From the NCBI RefSeq assembly GCF_001050535.1, contig NZ_HG764815.1, positions 686,341-724,231 of the forward strand: a stretch of 37,891 nucleotides of DNA, given 5' to 3'. The first letter of the stretch is position 1. Every line of letters starts with the position of its first letter. The stretch is from Nostocoides australiense Ben110 (GTDB taxonomy: Bacteria; Actinomycetota; Actinomycetes; Actinomycetales; Dermatophilaceae). The translations under genes and the position numbers were made by a program. Below are positions 25,604 through 34,179 of this stretch, one piece after another. Below the pieces are notes generated by a model that was given only the letters and a program-made list of their open reading frames with translations, did not search any database and was not told where the DNA came from.

Positions 25604-27261
25604 ATGGGCAAACGGGATCAGGGAAAGGCGCCGAAGCGGCATACGACGACCGAGACCCACGAAGCGCCGACGAGCGACCTGACCGCCCCCGCGCGGACCG
25701 GCGGCGACATCCTCGTCGGCGTGCTGCGCGAGGCGGGCGTCCATGCGGCGTTCGGGGTCGTCAGCATCCACAACCTGCCGCTCGTCGAGGCCGTCGACCG
25801 CGATCTGCGGTTCGTCCCGATGCGTCACGAGGCGGCAGCTGTCAACGCGGCCGACGGTTATGCCCGCGCGAGCGGCGGCGTCGGGGTCGCCCTCACCTCG
25901 ACCGGGACCGGCGCCGGTAATGCCGCCGGGTCCATGCTCGAAGCGCTGACCGCGCAGAGCCGGGTCCTGCACGTGACCGGCAATATCGACGCCGACCTGC
26001 TCGGCGAGCACCGCGGCGCTTATCACGAGGTGCCGAGGCAGTTGCAGATGCTCGATGCGGTATCGGCCCAGGCGCTGCGAATCCAGACCGCACGCCAGGC
26101 TCGCGCCGTCCTGACCGACGCCGTCCAACGACTGCTGACGCCACCGCAAGGACCGGTCAGCGTCGACTGGCCCATCGACCTGCAGTACACCGCCCCCGCC
26201 GCGACATCGAACGGGCGGCTGCGGTCATGCGTCAGGCCAAGCGGCCGTTGATCTGGGCCGGCGGCGGAGCGCGCCGGGTCGGTGCACCCCTCGCCGCGTT
26301 GACGCAGGCGTGGGGAGCGGGCGTATTGACGGGAGCCAACGGACGCGGCGCTGTGCCGGAGGACCACCCCCAGTGTGTGGGCAACTTCGCCACACACGAC
26401 GCACTGGCGGAGTTGATCGAGGACGCCGACTGCCTCCTGACCATCGGAAGTCATCTGCGCGCCAACGAGACTCGCAACTTCGAGCTGCCCCTGCCGAGCA
26501 CGCACATCCAGATCGATGTCGACGAGCAGGCGATCGGCCGCAACTACCCGGTCGCCGTCGGCGTGCGCGCCGAGGCGTCGCGGGCCGTGCCGGCGCTGCT
26601 CGCGGCATTGGGCGACGTCGAGACGGACGCGGCGTGGACTGACCGGATCAGCGCGGCCGCGGGCGCCGCCCGGGCCGCACACAGGGCGGACATCGGCGCC
26701 TACTCCGACATCTGTGACGCCATACGCAACCGGCTACCGCGCAACTCCCCCATCGTTCGCGATGTCACGATCCCCGGCAGTTCCTGGGGCAACCGGCTGC
26801 TGCCCGTCTTCGACCCCACGGACAATGTGTACGCCGCCGGCGGCGGCATCGGTCAGGGCCTGGCCATGGCCATCGGTGCCGCGATCGCCCGGCCCGACGA
26901 CCGGGTGCTCGCTATGATCGGCGACGGCGGCCTGGCCGTGCATCTCGGGGAGCTGGCCGTGCTCGCCGCGGAGCAGCCGGATGTCACCGTCGTGCTCTTC
27001 AACGACGGCGGCTACGGCGTGCTGCGCAATCTGCAGGAGGCCGGCGGCCGGACCCGTCGCGGGGTCGACCTGCACACCCCGGACTTCGCGGCGCTGTCCG
27101 CGGCGTTCGGGCTGCGGCACAAGTTGATCGCCAGCGCCGCGGAGTTCGACAAGGCGCTGAAGAAGGCCGTGGGCCGGCCGGGCCCGACCGTCATCGAGGT
27201 CGACGTGGCGGCGCTGCGGCCCCGGCCGAGGCGCATGGTCCCTCCCGTGAGCATCCCCTAG
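25604..27261 (+). pseudogene. ThDP-dependent (acetolactate synthase/benzoylformate decarboxylase family) enzyme, frameshifted
   Basis: The gene is broken by one frameshift. The first frame (from the ATG at 25604) gives the pyrimidine-binding domain: ILVGVLREAGVHAAFGVVS, catalytic Glu in RHEAAAVNAADGYARAS, and TSTGTGAGNAAGS. The coding sense then moves to a second frame at about 26202/26203, where DIERAAAVMRQAKRPLIW resumes. That frame carries the central domain and the ThDP motif GDGGLAVHLGELAVL ... FNDGGYG. One missing base restores a full protein of about 550 residues. It could be a real pseudogene or a sequencing deletion. The exact reaction is unknown; the family decarboxylates or ligates 2-oxo acids. 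Confidence 0.8.
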
Positions 27262-27313
27262 AAGCACCAGGTCATAGCAGCCCGCTGGGCTGCCCGGGCG
27301 GTACAAAAGGGCC

Positions 27314-28103
27314 ATGAGGCACGACGAGGTGGTCGCATTCATAGACCCGTGGACTGGCCGGATCGTGGCCGCCTCGGTGCACGCGGGGCACGACGTACGC
27401 CCGATCTTGCGGCCGCCATGGTGCTCCCGGAGGCGGACCGGTTCTCGGAGGAAGACCCCTTCACGACCGCATCGCGGATGCCGTCGACAGCCGGGTCATC
27501 ACCCGCCGATCCCGCTTCGAGGTCGACCTCAACCGCCCGCGTCGCGAGGCGGTCTATCGGACCCCCGCGGACGCGTGGGGACTGGAGACCTGGCGCGACG
27601 AGGTCCTCGACGACGAACTCTTCCGCGGCTGCCTCACGATCTGGGACACCTTCTACGAGCAGCTGGCGGACCGCCTGGACCCGGTCGCTATGCGCAGTCC
27701 GTTCGTGCTGCTCGACGTCCACTCCGACAACCACCGACGCCACGGTGCCGACGCGCCACCGGAGCCGGTGGCCGACAATCCGGAGGTCAATGTCGGCACC
27801 GGGTCGGTCGACCGCAGCCGCTTCGGCCCGCTGATCGAGCGCTTCATGACCGACCTCGCGGACCCGTCGCTCGGCTGCGGACCCGTGGACGTGCGGGAGA
27901 ACGTCAAGTTCGAGGGCCGGCAGCTGGCGTGGTGGGTCCACGACCGCTATCCCCGCGTCGGCTGCGTGTTGGCCCTGGAGTTCGAGAAGACCTTCATGGA
28001 CGAATGGACCGGAGTGCCTGACGAGCAGAAGATCGCCTGCGCGACAGCGAATCTCGCCGCACCCCTGCCGGGCATCGAAACCGAGCTGGACCGGCTGCCG
28101 TGA
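27314..28103 (+). pseudogene. N-formylglutamate amidohydrolase family protein with two frameshifts
   Basis: Three successive frames together give one FGase-family protein of about 263 residues. Frame one starts at the ATG at 27314 (FIDPWTGRIVAASVHAGHDVR, first metal-ligand motif). At about 27402/27403 the sense moves to DLAAAMVLPEADRFSEEDPF. At about 27464/27465 it moves again to DRIADAVDSRVITRRSRFEV, through LLDVHSDNHRRHG (second motif), to the TGA at 28101. Each shift equals one missing base. Its stop overlaps the next gene's GTG (GTGA), so the operon junction is intact. FGases cleave formyl- or acyl-amide bonds using zinc. Confidence 0.78.
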
Positions 28104-29181
28104 CATCTCCCGCCGTCGAACTCAGCCCCACCGACCTGGCCGTCGACCACGCCCTGGCTCACCTTTCCTCCGGCATGCGCTTCTTGCTCGAAGTGGCCCC
28201 GGTCGACGCCGACGAGGCGCGCGCGGCATACCTCGACGCAGCGCACCCGACCCGCAGTTTACCTATCGCGAACTCGACGCCGACCCGGACGTCACCGCCG
28301 CCCAACTCGCGGCCATCGACGTCACGAACGTCGAGAACCTCACCCTCGGTCACCTGTTGCGCGCCAAGCACCGCGAGTTGGAGTTGCAGGTCGAAATGCT
28401 CCGGGCGCGCGACAGCGAGGACTTCCTCGGGTTGTCGATCGAGCTGTATGGCAGCGTCTCGCCGAAGCTGCGCGCGCAGGCCGAGCAGGTGCTCGCCGCG
28501 GTACTCGCGGCCGAGTCGGCAGGCTCGGCCCTGGACGCCGAAGCCTTTCTCCTTCTCGCACAAGAGGAAATCGCGCACTATCGGGAGCAAGACCCCGACA
28601 TCGAGATGCACGCGGAGATCCGTCCCGACGCCGTGGGGGTCATGGTCTCGGGCGACACCTTGCTCATCGGGCCCGACTCGGCCGTGCAGCAACGCCGCGC
28701 CGCCGCGCTCATCCATCACGAGGTCGGCACCCACCTCGTCACGCAGGTCAACGGTGCCGCACAGCCGATCAAGGTGCTCGGCACCGGGCTCGCCGGCTAT
28801 GACGAGACCCAGGAGGGCCTGGCAGTTGTCGCCGAGATCGCCTGCGGCGGCTTGACGGCATTCCGGTTGCGGCAGTTGGCATCGCGCGTGCTCACCGTCG
28901 ACCGGCGCGTGGCGGGCGCCAGCTTCCACGAGGCACACGAAGCTCTGGTGAGCGGCGGCATACCGCCGGGCAATGCCTTCACGACGGTCATGCGCGTCTT
29001 CCGCGCGGGCGGCATGACCAAGGACGCGATCTACCTGCGCGGGCTGGTCGACCTGCTCGCCCACCTCCGCGCCGAAGGGCGTCTCGATCGACAACCGCGC
29101 GCTGGCCACCGGCTGACACTGGGGCCAGTGGTCGGCGGACCTTTAGGCGTCCTCGGACCTCAGGGGGCCCCGGACCTTTAG
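28100..29181 (+). pseudogene. QEGLA-motif (DUF1704) metallopeptidase-like protein, frameshifted and C-terminally altered
   Basis: The GTG at 28100 overlaps the preceding stop. Frame one gives MTSPAVELSPTDLAVDHALA through LDAAH. At about 28248/28249 the sense moves by one missing base to DPQFTYRELDADPDVTAAQL. It then runs through HHEVGTHLVTQVNG, an HExxxH zinc site, and DETQEGLAVVAEI, the hallmark of the 'flavohemoglobin expression-modulating QEGLA motif' family. Eukaryotic relatives (MATCAP) are tyrosine carboxypeptidases. After LRAEGRLD the sequence turns into unrelated low-complexity residues, so the usual C-terminal 50-70 residues seem lost. Confidence 0.75.
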
Positions 29182-29191
29182 GCATCCTCGG
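29137..29191. repeat. 20-bp direct repeat at the 3' ends of two convergent genes
   Basis: Copies at 29137-29156 and 29172-29191 (core GGACCTTTAGGC then TCCTCGG) differ at one base. The second copy contains the stop and last codons (EDA) of the hemerythrin-like gene; the first lies in the abnormal tail of the QEGLA gene. This suggests a local duplication that replaced the end of the QEGLA gene. Confidence 0.55.
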
Positions 29192-29789
29192 CCAGCGCGT
29201 CGGCCCGCTTCTTCGCGTCCTCTTCGATGGCCTCCTGCCTCTCGCGCACGGCGGGCGGCGGGATGGCCCCCTCCTTCTCGGCCTTGCGCAGCAGCGCCGC
29301 AACCTGGTCCCGAGAGGCACAACCGTTCTCCAAGAGCGTGTTCCGCATGGTCGCCCACGCGACGCCGACGTCATGTCGCACGCTGTCGGAGACCTCGTCG
29401 CGCGCCGGGTTGAGGATGGTCAGCTCCTCCTCGCAGGAGTGGTGGTTGACGACCTTGGCCAACTTTTCGAGGGCGTCCTCGTATTTCTGCGTGTCGGTGC
29501 CCGTGGCCTCCACGAAGGCGAGCAGCGCCTCGGTGATTTCGGCGTGTTCCTCCTCGCCGTGCTCCTCCTCGTGGGCGGTGATGGCCCGCTTGCTGTGCAG
29601 TTTCGGGTAGACCTCGGCCTCTTCGGCTTCGGCGTGCGCGACGAGCAGTTCCGCGAGCGCCTCGCGGGCGGCGGCGCGATCGCGGTCGTCTCGCCGGCAT
29701 TCGCGCAGCAGGTCCTCGAAAAGACGGTGATCGTCGAGGATCAGTTCGACGATGTCGCCGCCGGTGGGACGGGGGATGTCGTAGGTCAT
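29178..29789 (-). CDS. Hemerythrin HHE cation-binding domain protein
   Basis: 203 residues from the ATG at 29789, preceded by AGGAG. The helices carry the HHE pattern: ELILDDHRLFEDLLREC with the first His, LLVAHAEAEEAEVYPKL (His plus Glu), ITAHEEEHGEEEHAEI, and KVVNHHSCEEELTIL. These give the His/Glu ligands of a di-iron four-helix bundle. A Lys/Ala/Glu-rich tail follows. Such proteins respond to oxygen, nitric oxide or peroxide in some bacteria; here that is inference. The opposite-strand QEGLA family was named for an effect on flavohemoglobin, so an iron/NO theme is possible but not shown. Confidence 0.88.
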   Translation of the reverse strand: MTYDIPRPTGGDIVELILDDHRLFEDLLRECRRDDRDRAAAREALAELLVAHAEAEEAEVYPKLHSKRAITAHEEEHGEEEHAEITEALLAFVEATGTDTQKYEDALEKLAKVVNHHSCEEELTILNPARDEVSDSVRHDVGVAWATMRNTLLENGCASRDQVAALLRKAEKEGAIPPPAVRERQEAIEEDAKKRADALAEDA

Positions 29790-29837
29790 GGCACTACTCC
29801 TGGGGGGCTGGTTGTGGGAGCGTCGTGAGTGATGATG

Positions 29838-30860
29838 TCAGCGCTTGGAGCGTGACGACCGCTTAGCGGTCGTCTTCTTCGCCGCGGCGCGCTTGCCCTT
29901 GCGCGTCCGCAACTGCGGGAGGACGCTCTCGCCGTAGGCGGACATCAGCTCGTCATAGTGCGGGCCCATGTTCGCCACATAGATCTCGTCGAAACCGGCC
30001 TCCACATACGGGGCGAAGGCAGCAATGTGATCGTCGGGGTCGGGCCCGAAGGCGCCCTGCTCGGCGAACTTCTCCCGGGTGACCAGCTTCGCCGCCTGTT
30101 CGAAATGCTGCGGGCTGGGAAGGACCTGCGCCAGTTCTCCCGGCACGCCGCTGTTGGGCCACAGCCGGTATGCCGCGTCGATCGCCTCGTCGCGTGACGG
30201 CCCCCATGCGACCTTGAACCCCGCCTGGGTGGGGGCGCCGGCGCCCTTGGCCTTCTTGAAGGTCTTGACGCTGTCAGCATCCGGCTGGGTCGTGATGAAG
30301 CCGTCGGCGACATCGCACACGAGGTCGAGGGCCTTGGGCCCGAAAGCGCTGACGTAGATCGGGATCGGCTCGCTGGGAAGGGTGTAGATGCGTGCCGTGT
30401 CGACGGTGTAGAAGCGGCCCTCGTGCGAGACGACCTCGCCGGTCCACAGTTCGCGGATCACCGCGATCGCCTCCTCGAGCATGTCCAGCCGCTGCTGCGC
30501 GTGCGGCCACACCTCGCCCGTGATGTGCTCGTTGAGCGCTTCGCCGGTGCCGAGACCGAGGCGGAAACGGCCCGGGCCGAGGAGTGCCGCGCTGGTCGCT
30601 GCGGCCTGGGCGATGATCGCCGGATGGGTCCGCACCGTGGGGCAGGTGACGGCCGTGGTCACCGGCAGATCGCAGACCTGGCTGATGGCCCCGATCATCG
30701 ACCAGACGAAGGGCGACTGCCCCTGCGCGTCGGTCCAGGGATGGAAGTGGTCACTGATCCACAGCGCATCGAAACCGGCCTCCTCGGCCAGTCGTGCCTG
30801 CTCGATCAGCTCCGCCGGGGTGTACTCCTCGCTCGAGAGGAAGTATCCGAACTGGGTCAT
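29838..30860 (-). CDS. F420-dependent luciferase-like oxidoreductase with basic C-terminal tail
   Basis: 340 residues. The N-terminal MTQFGYFLSSEEYTPAELIEQARLAEEAGFDALWISDHFHPW and later LGLGTGEALNEHITGEVWP match the F420-dependent, glucose-6-phosphate-dehydrogenase-like branch of the luciferase-like monooxygenase family (TIGR03557 type). It would transfer hydride to coenzyme F420; the substrate is not readable. The last 20 residues are Lys/Arg/Thr-rich (GKRAAAKKTTAKRSS), an unusual addition resembling a nucleic-acid-binding tail. No ribosome binding site; TACTGT 7 bases before the ATG suggests a leaderless message. Confidence 0.88.
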   Translation of the reverse strand: MTQFGYFLSSEEYTPAELIEQARLAEEAGFDALWISDHFHPWTDAQGQSPFVWSMIGAISQVCDLPVTTAVTCPTVRTHPAIIAQAAATSAALLGPGRFRLGLGTGEALNEHITGEVWPHAQQRLDMLEEAIAVIRELWTGEVVSHEGRFYTVDTARIYTLPSEPIPIYVSAFGPKALDLVCDVADGFITTQPDADSVKTFKKAKGAGAPTQAGFKVAWGPSRDEAIDAAYRLWPNSGVPGELAQVLPSPQHFEQAAKLVTREKFAEQGAFGPDPDDHIAAFAPYVEAGFDEIYVANMGPHYDELMSAYGESVLPQLRTRKGKRAAAKKTTAKRSSRSKR

Positions 30861-30923
30861 GTCCCGAACAGTACGGCCGCGTGCCCGGACCCAGCGCCGT
30901 TGGCGGGCAACCCGATTCGTTTC

Positions 30924-31994
30924 TCACCCCTGAGGGTGAGGTGCGTCCGAGCCCGCCGGCGGACCGGTCGCGAGCCAGGCGTCGATGTCCCCGAGGGCGG
31001 CGGCCTTGATGTCCTGCGGGGCGTATGAGGCGCGGATCGACCCGCGGGCCAGTTCGGCGAGTTCCTGGTCGGAGAAGCCGAGCTCGTCGCGGGCTAACGC
31101 GTATTGATCCACGAGCCGGGAGCCGAACAGCAGGGGGTCGTCGGCCCCCAGGGCAATGGGTATGCCAGCGCGGAGCAGGGTGCGCACCGGCACCTCGTCG
31201 GCCTCCCGGTAGACCCCGAGCGCGACATTGCTGCCGGGGCAGACCTCCAGCGCCACACCGTCGTTCGCCAACCGCTCCACCACCCGCGGATCCTCCACTG
31301 ACCGCACCCCGTGCCCGATCCGGTTGGGGCGCAAGGCATCCAGCGTCTCCTCGACGGCAGTCGGTCCGAGCAACTCACCCGCGTGCGGCATGAGGGCGAG
31401 CCCAGCTTTGCGGGCGATGTCGAAGGCGACTGCGAATTCCGTTGTGTCGCCGCGGCGTTCGTCGTTGCTCAACCCGAACCCGACCACCGTGCCGGGCCCG
31501 GACCCGGCATACCGGGCGGCCAGCCGCGCGAGCGTGCGGGCATCCAGCGGGTGGCGAATCCGGCTGGCCGCCACCATGATTCCCATCGGTGCGCCGCCCT
31601 CGCGAGAAACGGCAGCCGCCTCGTCGAGCACGATCTCCAGCGCCGGCGTCAGACCGCCGACATACGGCGCATACGACGTGGGGTCCACCTGCAACTCCAG
31701 CCACCGCGAGCCCTCGGCAGCGTCGTCCAACGACGCCTCACGCACCAGCCGCCGCATGTCCGCCTCGCCCCGCACGCAGGCGCGAGCGGCGTCATACAGC
31801 CGTTGGAAGCGGAACCAGCCACGTTCGTCCTGCACGCTCGCCAGCTGTGGCGGCCACTCGCCCGTCAACGCGTGGGGGAGCCGAATGCCGTGTGCCCCAG
31901 CGAGTTCCACGAGCGTGGACAGCCGGAGCGAGCCGGTGAAGTGCAGGTGCAGGTGCGCCTTCGGCAGCGCCGCCAGGTCGCGCCCGGCGTTCAG
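30924..31994 (-). CDS. add: Adenosine deaminase, apparent CTG start
   Basis: The first ATG in frame (31910) would cut off the zinc site. The frame runs on upstream with the expected family N-terminus: RDLAALPKAHLHLHFTGSLR, with zinc ligands at His16 and His18. No ATG, GTG or TTG lies upstream of it. The best start is a CTG at 31994 that overlaps the stop of the preceding gene (CTGA) behind two GAGG boxes, giving 356 residues. Other landmarks: MPHAGE (catalytic Glu), RIGHG, and GADDPLLFG. The enzyme deaminates adenosine to inosine in purine salvage. Placement next to aspC is common in actinobacteria. Confidence 0.9.
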   Translation of the reverse strand: MNAGRDLAALPKAHLHLHFTGSLRLSTLVELAGAHGIRLPHALTGEWPPQLASVQDERGWFRFQRLYDAARACVRGEADMRRLVREASLDDAAEGSRWLELQVDPTSYAPYVGGLTPALEIVLDEAAAVSREGGAPMGIMVAASRIRHPLDARTLARLAARYAGSGPGTVVGFGLSNDERRGDTTEFAVAFDIARKAGLALMPHAGELLGPTAVEETLDALRPNRIGHGVRSVEDPRVVERLANDGVALEVCPGSNVALGVYREADEVPVRTLLRAGIPIALGADDPLLFGSRLVDQYALARDELGFSDQELAELARGSIRASYAPQDIKAAALGDIDAWLATGPPAGSDAPHPQG

Positions 31995-32503
31995 TCCTCG
32001 TACCTCAGGTCGTCCCCGCTGATGATGTGCATTGCGGCCTCCTCGGCCGACGCCCCGGCCCCGTCGATGCCGACGTCCGAGCCGATCATCTCGTGGTCAT
32101 GGTCCCCCGAGCCGCCCTGATCGGGCGCCACCAGCCGGCCGGCGCGCACATCGCCGACCTCTTCGTCGCCGAGCCAATCGTCTTCGGCCGCAATGTGATC
32201 CGGGTCGTCGCCGCCGACGAACTCCTCGTCGAGCACCGACTCGTGGTAGGGCGCTCCGTAGGCCGAGTTGGGGTCGGGGACTTCCTGCCGGATCCGCTGG
32301 TCGATCGTCTCGTGCTCGCTCTGCTCCTCGGCGGTCACGCCGAAGGCGCGGGAGCCGCGGTCGGTGTCGGCAGGGGAGTAACCCCGGTCCAGCACGTCCT
32401 CAACACCGTCGTCGATGAGGGTGTCCTCCGGCTGGAGTTGATCCTCGTCGTCGAGGCTGTAGGTGCCGAAATCGTCGTTGATTCCTTCGTTCTGCTCCGA
32501 CAT
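31991..32503 (-). CDS. DUF5709 family acidic protein
   Basis: 170 residues, strongly acidic (many Asp/Glu, few Lys). The stretch QLQPEDTLIDDGVEDVLDRGYSPAD is the signature of the actinobacterial DUF5709 family; it continues with ETIDQRIRQEVPDP and ends GDDLRYED. The function is unknown. TAGGAT at 32510-32515 lies 6 bases before the ATG, so the message is probably leaderless. Its stop overlaps the presumed CTG start of add, so the two are likely co-translated. Confidence 0.85.
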   Translation of the reverse strand: MSEQNEGINDDFGTYSLDDEDQLQPEDTLIDDGVEDVLDRGYSPADTDRGSRAFGVTAEEQSEHETIDQRIRQEVPDPNSAYGAPYHESVLDEEFVGGDDPDHIAAEDDWLGDEEVGDVRAGRLVAPDQGGSGDHDHEMIGSDVGIDGAGASAEEAAMHIISGDDLRYED

Positions 32504-32572
32504 ACCGGAATCCTAATCACCCCGCGCCGTCACATCAGCCACAGGAGTGTGTGGTCTGCGAGACGTCGGCCC

Positions 32573-33889
32573 TCAGTGGCCCTCGGGGGTGCTCGCGCTG
32601 GCGGTATGCCGCCCGCTCAGCTCCTCCGCCGCGGCCAGGGCCACGCAGGTCGCGACGCCCGCCATCGCCGTCTCGACCTCTTCGAGCACGGGGAAGGACG
32701 GGGCGAGGCGGATATTGCGATCGCGCGGGTCGTGCCCGTGCGGGAAGGACGCGCCGGCCGGCGTCAGGACGATCCCGGCCTCCTTGGCCAGCTGCACCAC
32801 GCGTCCGGCGGTGCCGTCGACGACGTCGAGGTTGACGAAGTAACCGCCGGTCGGTTTGGTCCACTCCGCGACCCCCAGCCCGGCGAGTTCGGCCGTCAGT
32901 GCGGCGTCGACGGCCGCGAACTTCGGCGCCAGGATCTCGCGGTGCTTGACCATGTGGTCGCGCACGCCCTGAGCGTTGGTGAAGAACTGCACGTGCCGCA
33001 GCTGGTTCACCTTGTCCGGCCCGATCGAGGCGTACTGATAGTGCTTCTGATACCAGCCGACATTCGCCGAACTCGCGGCGAGCACCGCGACCCCCGCCCC
33101 GGCATACGTGATCTTCGACGTCGAGGCGAACATGATCGGCCGGTTCGGGTTCCCGGCGGCCGAGCACAGCGAGATGATGTCCTCGCTCTTGGCCTCCTCC
33201 TCCGTCAGGTGATGGAAGGCGTAGGCGTTGTCCCAGAAGATCTTGAAATCGGCGGCCGCCGTCGGCATCGCCGCCAGCAACGCAGCCTTCTCGTGCGAGA
33301 TCGTCGACCCGACCGGGTTGGCATAGGTCGGGACGATCCACATGCCCTTGACCATCGGATCATCCTTGACGAGCGCCTCGATCGCCGCGACATCCGGCCC
33401 GTCGGCCTCCATCGGCACCGGCAGCATCTCGATGCCGTAGGACGCAAGCATCGTGAAGTGCCGGTCATACCCGGGCACCGGGCAGACGAACTTGATCGGC
33501 TGCCCCACCCACGGCTGCCCATCGACCGGCCCGTGCAACAGCATCTGCACCAGGCAGTCGTGCATCATCGTCAGGCTGGAGTTGCCGCCCGCGATCACCT
33601 GCTCCGGCTCCACCCACAGCAGCTCGGCGAAGATCTCCCGGATCTGCCGGATGCCGGTCAGCCCGCCGTAGTTGCGCACGTCGACACCGTCGGCATCGCT
33701 GATGCTCGTCGGCAGCTTCAGCAGCCCGTCGGCCAGGTCGAGCTGCGCCGCCGACGGCTTGCCGCGCGTCAGGTCGAGCTTGAGTCCGCGTCCTTGCAGG
33801 GCTTGGTATGCCGCGCGCTTGGCCGCGAGGAAATCGTTCAGTTCCGCGGGGGAGAGGTCGGACAGGGGCCGGTTGTCGACTGCGCTCAC
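32573..33889 (-). CDS. aspC: Aspartate aminotransferase-like PLP enzyme (AspAT subgroup Ic)
   Basis: 438 residues from the GTG at 33889, 9 bases behind GGGAGG; an ATG at 33898 touches that box and is less likely. The sequence KLDLTRGKPSAAQLDLADGL, then NYGGLTGIRQIREIFAELL and PTYANPVGSTIS, and the PLP-lysine region FASTSKITYAGAGVAVLAAS match the PF12897-type aminotransferases long annotated AspC in actinobacteria. It transfers the amino group between aspartate and 2-oxoglutarate. A neighbour of tRNA-Trp, secE and nusG, as in Streptomyces. Symbol is by family and context. Confidence 0.9.
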   Translation of the reverse strand: MSAVDNRPLSDLSPAELNDFLAAKRAAYQALQGRGLKLDLTRGKPSAAQLDLADGLLKLPTSISDADGVDVRNYGGLTGIRQIREIFAELLWVEPEQVIAGGNSSLTMMHDCLVQMLLHGPVDGQPWVGQPIKFVCPVPGYDRHFTMLASYGIEMLPVPMEADGPDVAAIEALVKDDPMVKGMWIVPTYANPVGSTISHEKAALLAAMPTAAADFKIFWDNAYAFHHLTEEEAKSEDIISLCSAAGNPNRPIMFASTSKITYAGAGVAVLAASSANVGWYQKHYQYASIGPDKVNQLRHVQFFTNAQGVRDHMVKHREILAPKFAAVDAALTAELAGLGVAEWTKPTGGYFVNLDVVDGTAGRVVQLAKEAGIVLTPAGASFPHGHDPRDRNIRLAPSFPVLEEVETAMAGVATCVALAAAEELSGRHTASASTPEGH

Positions 33890-34035
33890 GCTCCGCATCC
33901 TCCCACCGACGGCAATCGAGTTTCCTGTCGTCCCAAAACGCCGGTATGCTGTTCCCTCGGTGCCGATCGTGGCCGTGCGTGAGCATGCCCATCGTCACCG
34001 GCTGGGAACGCTCGCCTCAACCCGCGCGTTTCCCT

Positions 34036-34108
34036 AGGGCAGTGGCTCAATTGGTAGAGCACCGGTCTCCAAAACCGGCGGTTGGGGGTTCGAGTCCCTC
34101 CTGCCCTG
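34036..34108 (+). tRNA. tRNA-Trp (anticodon CCA)
   Basis: A 73-nt cloverleaf: acceptor AGGGCAG pairs with CTGCCCT, D-arm GGCTCAATTGGTAGAGC, anticodon stem CCGGT/ACCGG around CTCCAAA, and T-arm GGGGG TTCGAGT CCCTC. The discriminator is G, as expected for tRNA-Trp. Followed by secE, the standard actinobacterial position. Confidence 0.96.
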
Positions 34109-34179
34109 CGTATGCGTGACACCGCTCGCCACCGGTGAGTCCAGCGTCCCTACATCCCCGCCCGAAAGAAGCAGTGACC

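Noticed and set aside
32027-33982. A 651-codon plus-strand frame over DUF5709 and aspC
   Set aside because: It is opposite two clearly recognisable genes and shows only low-complexity composition.
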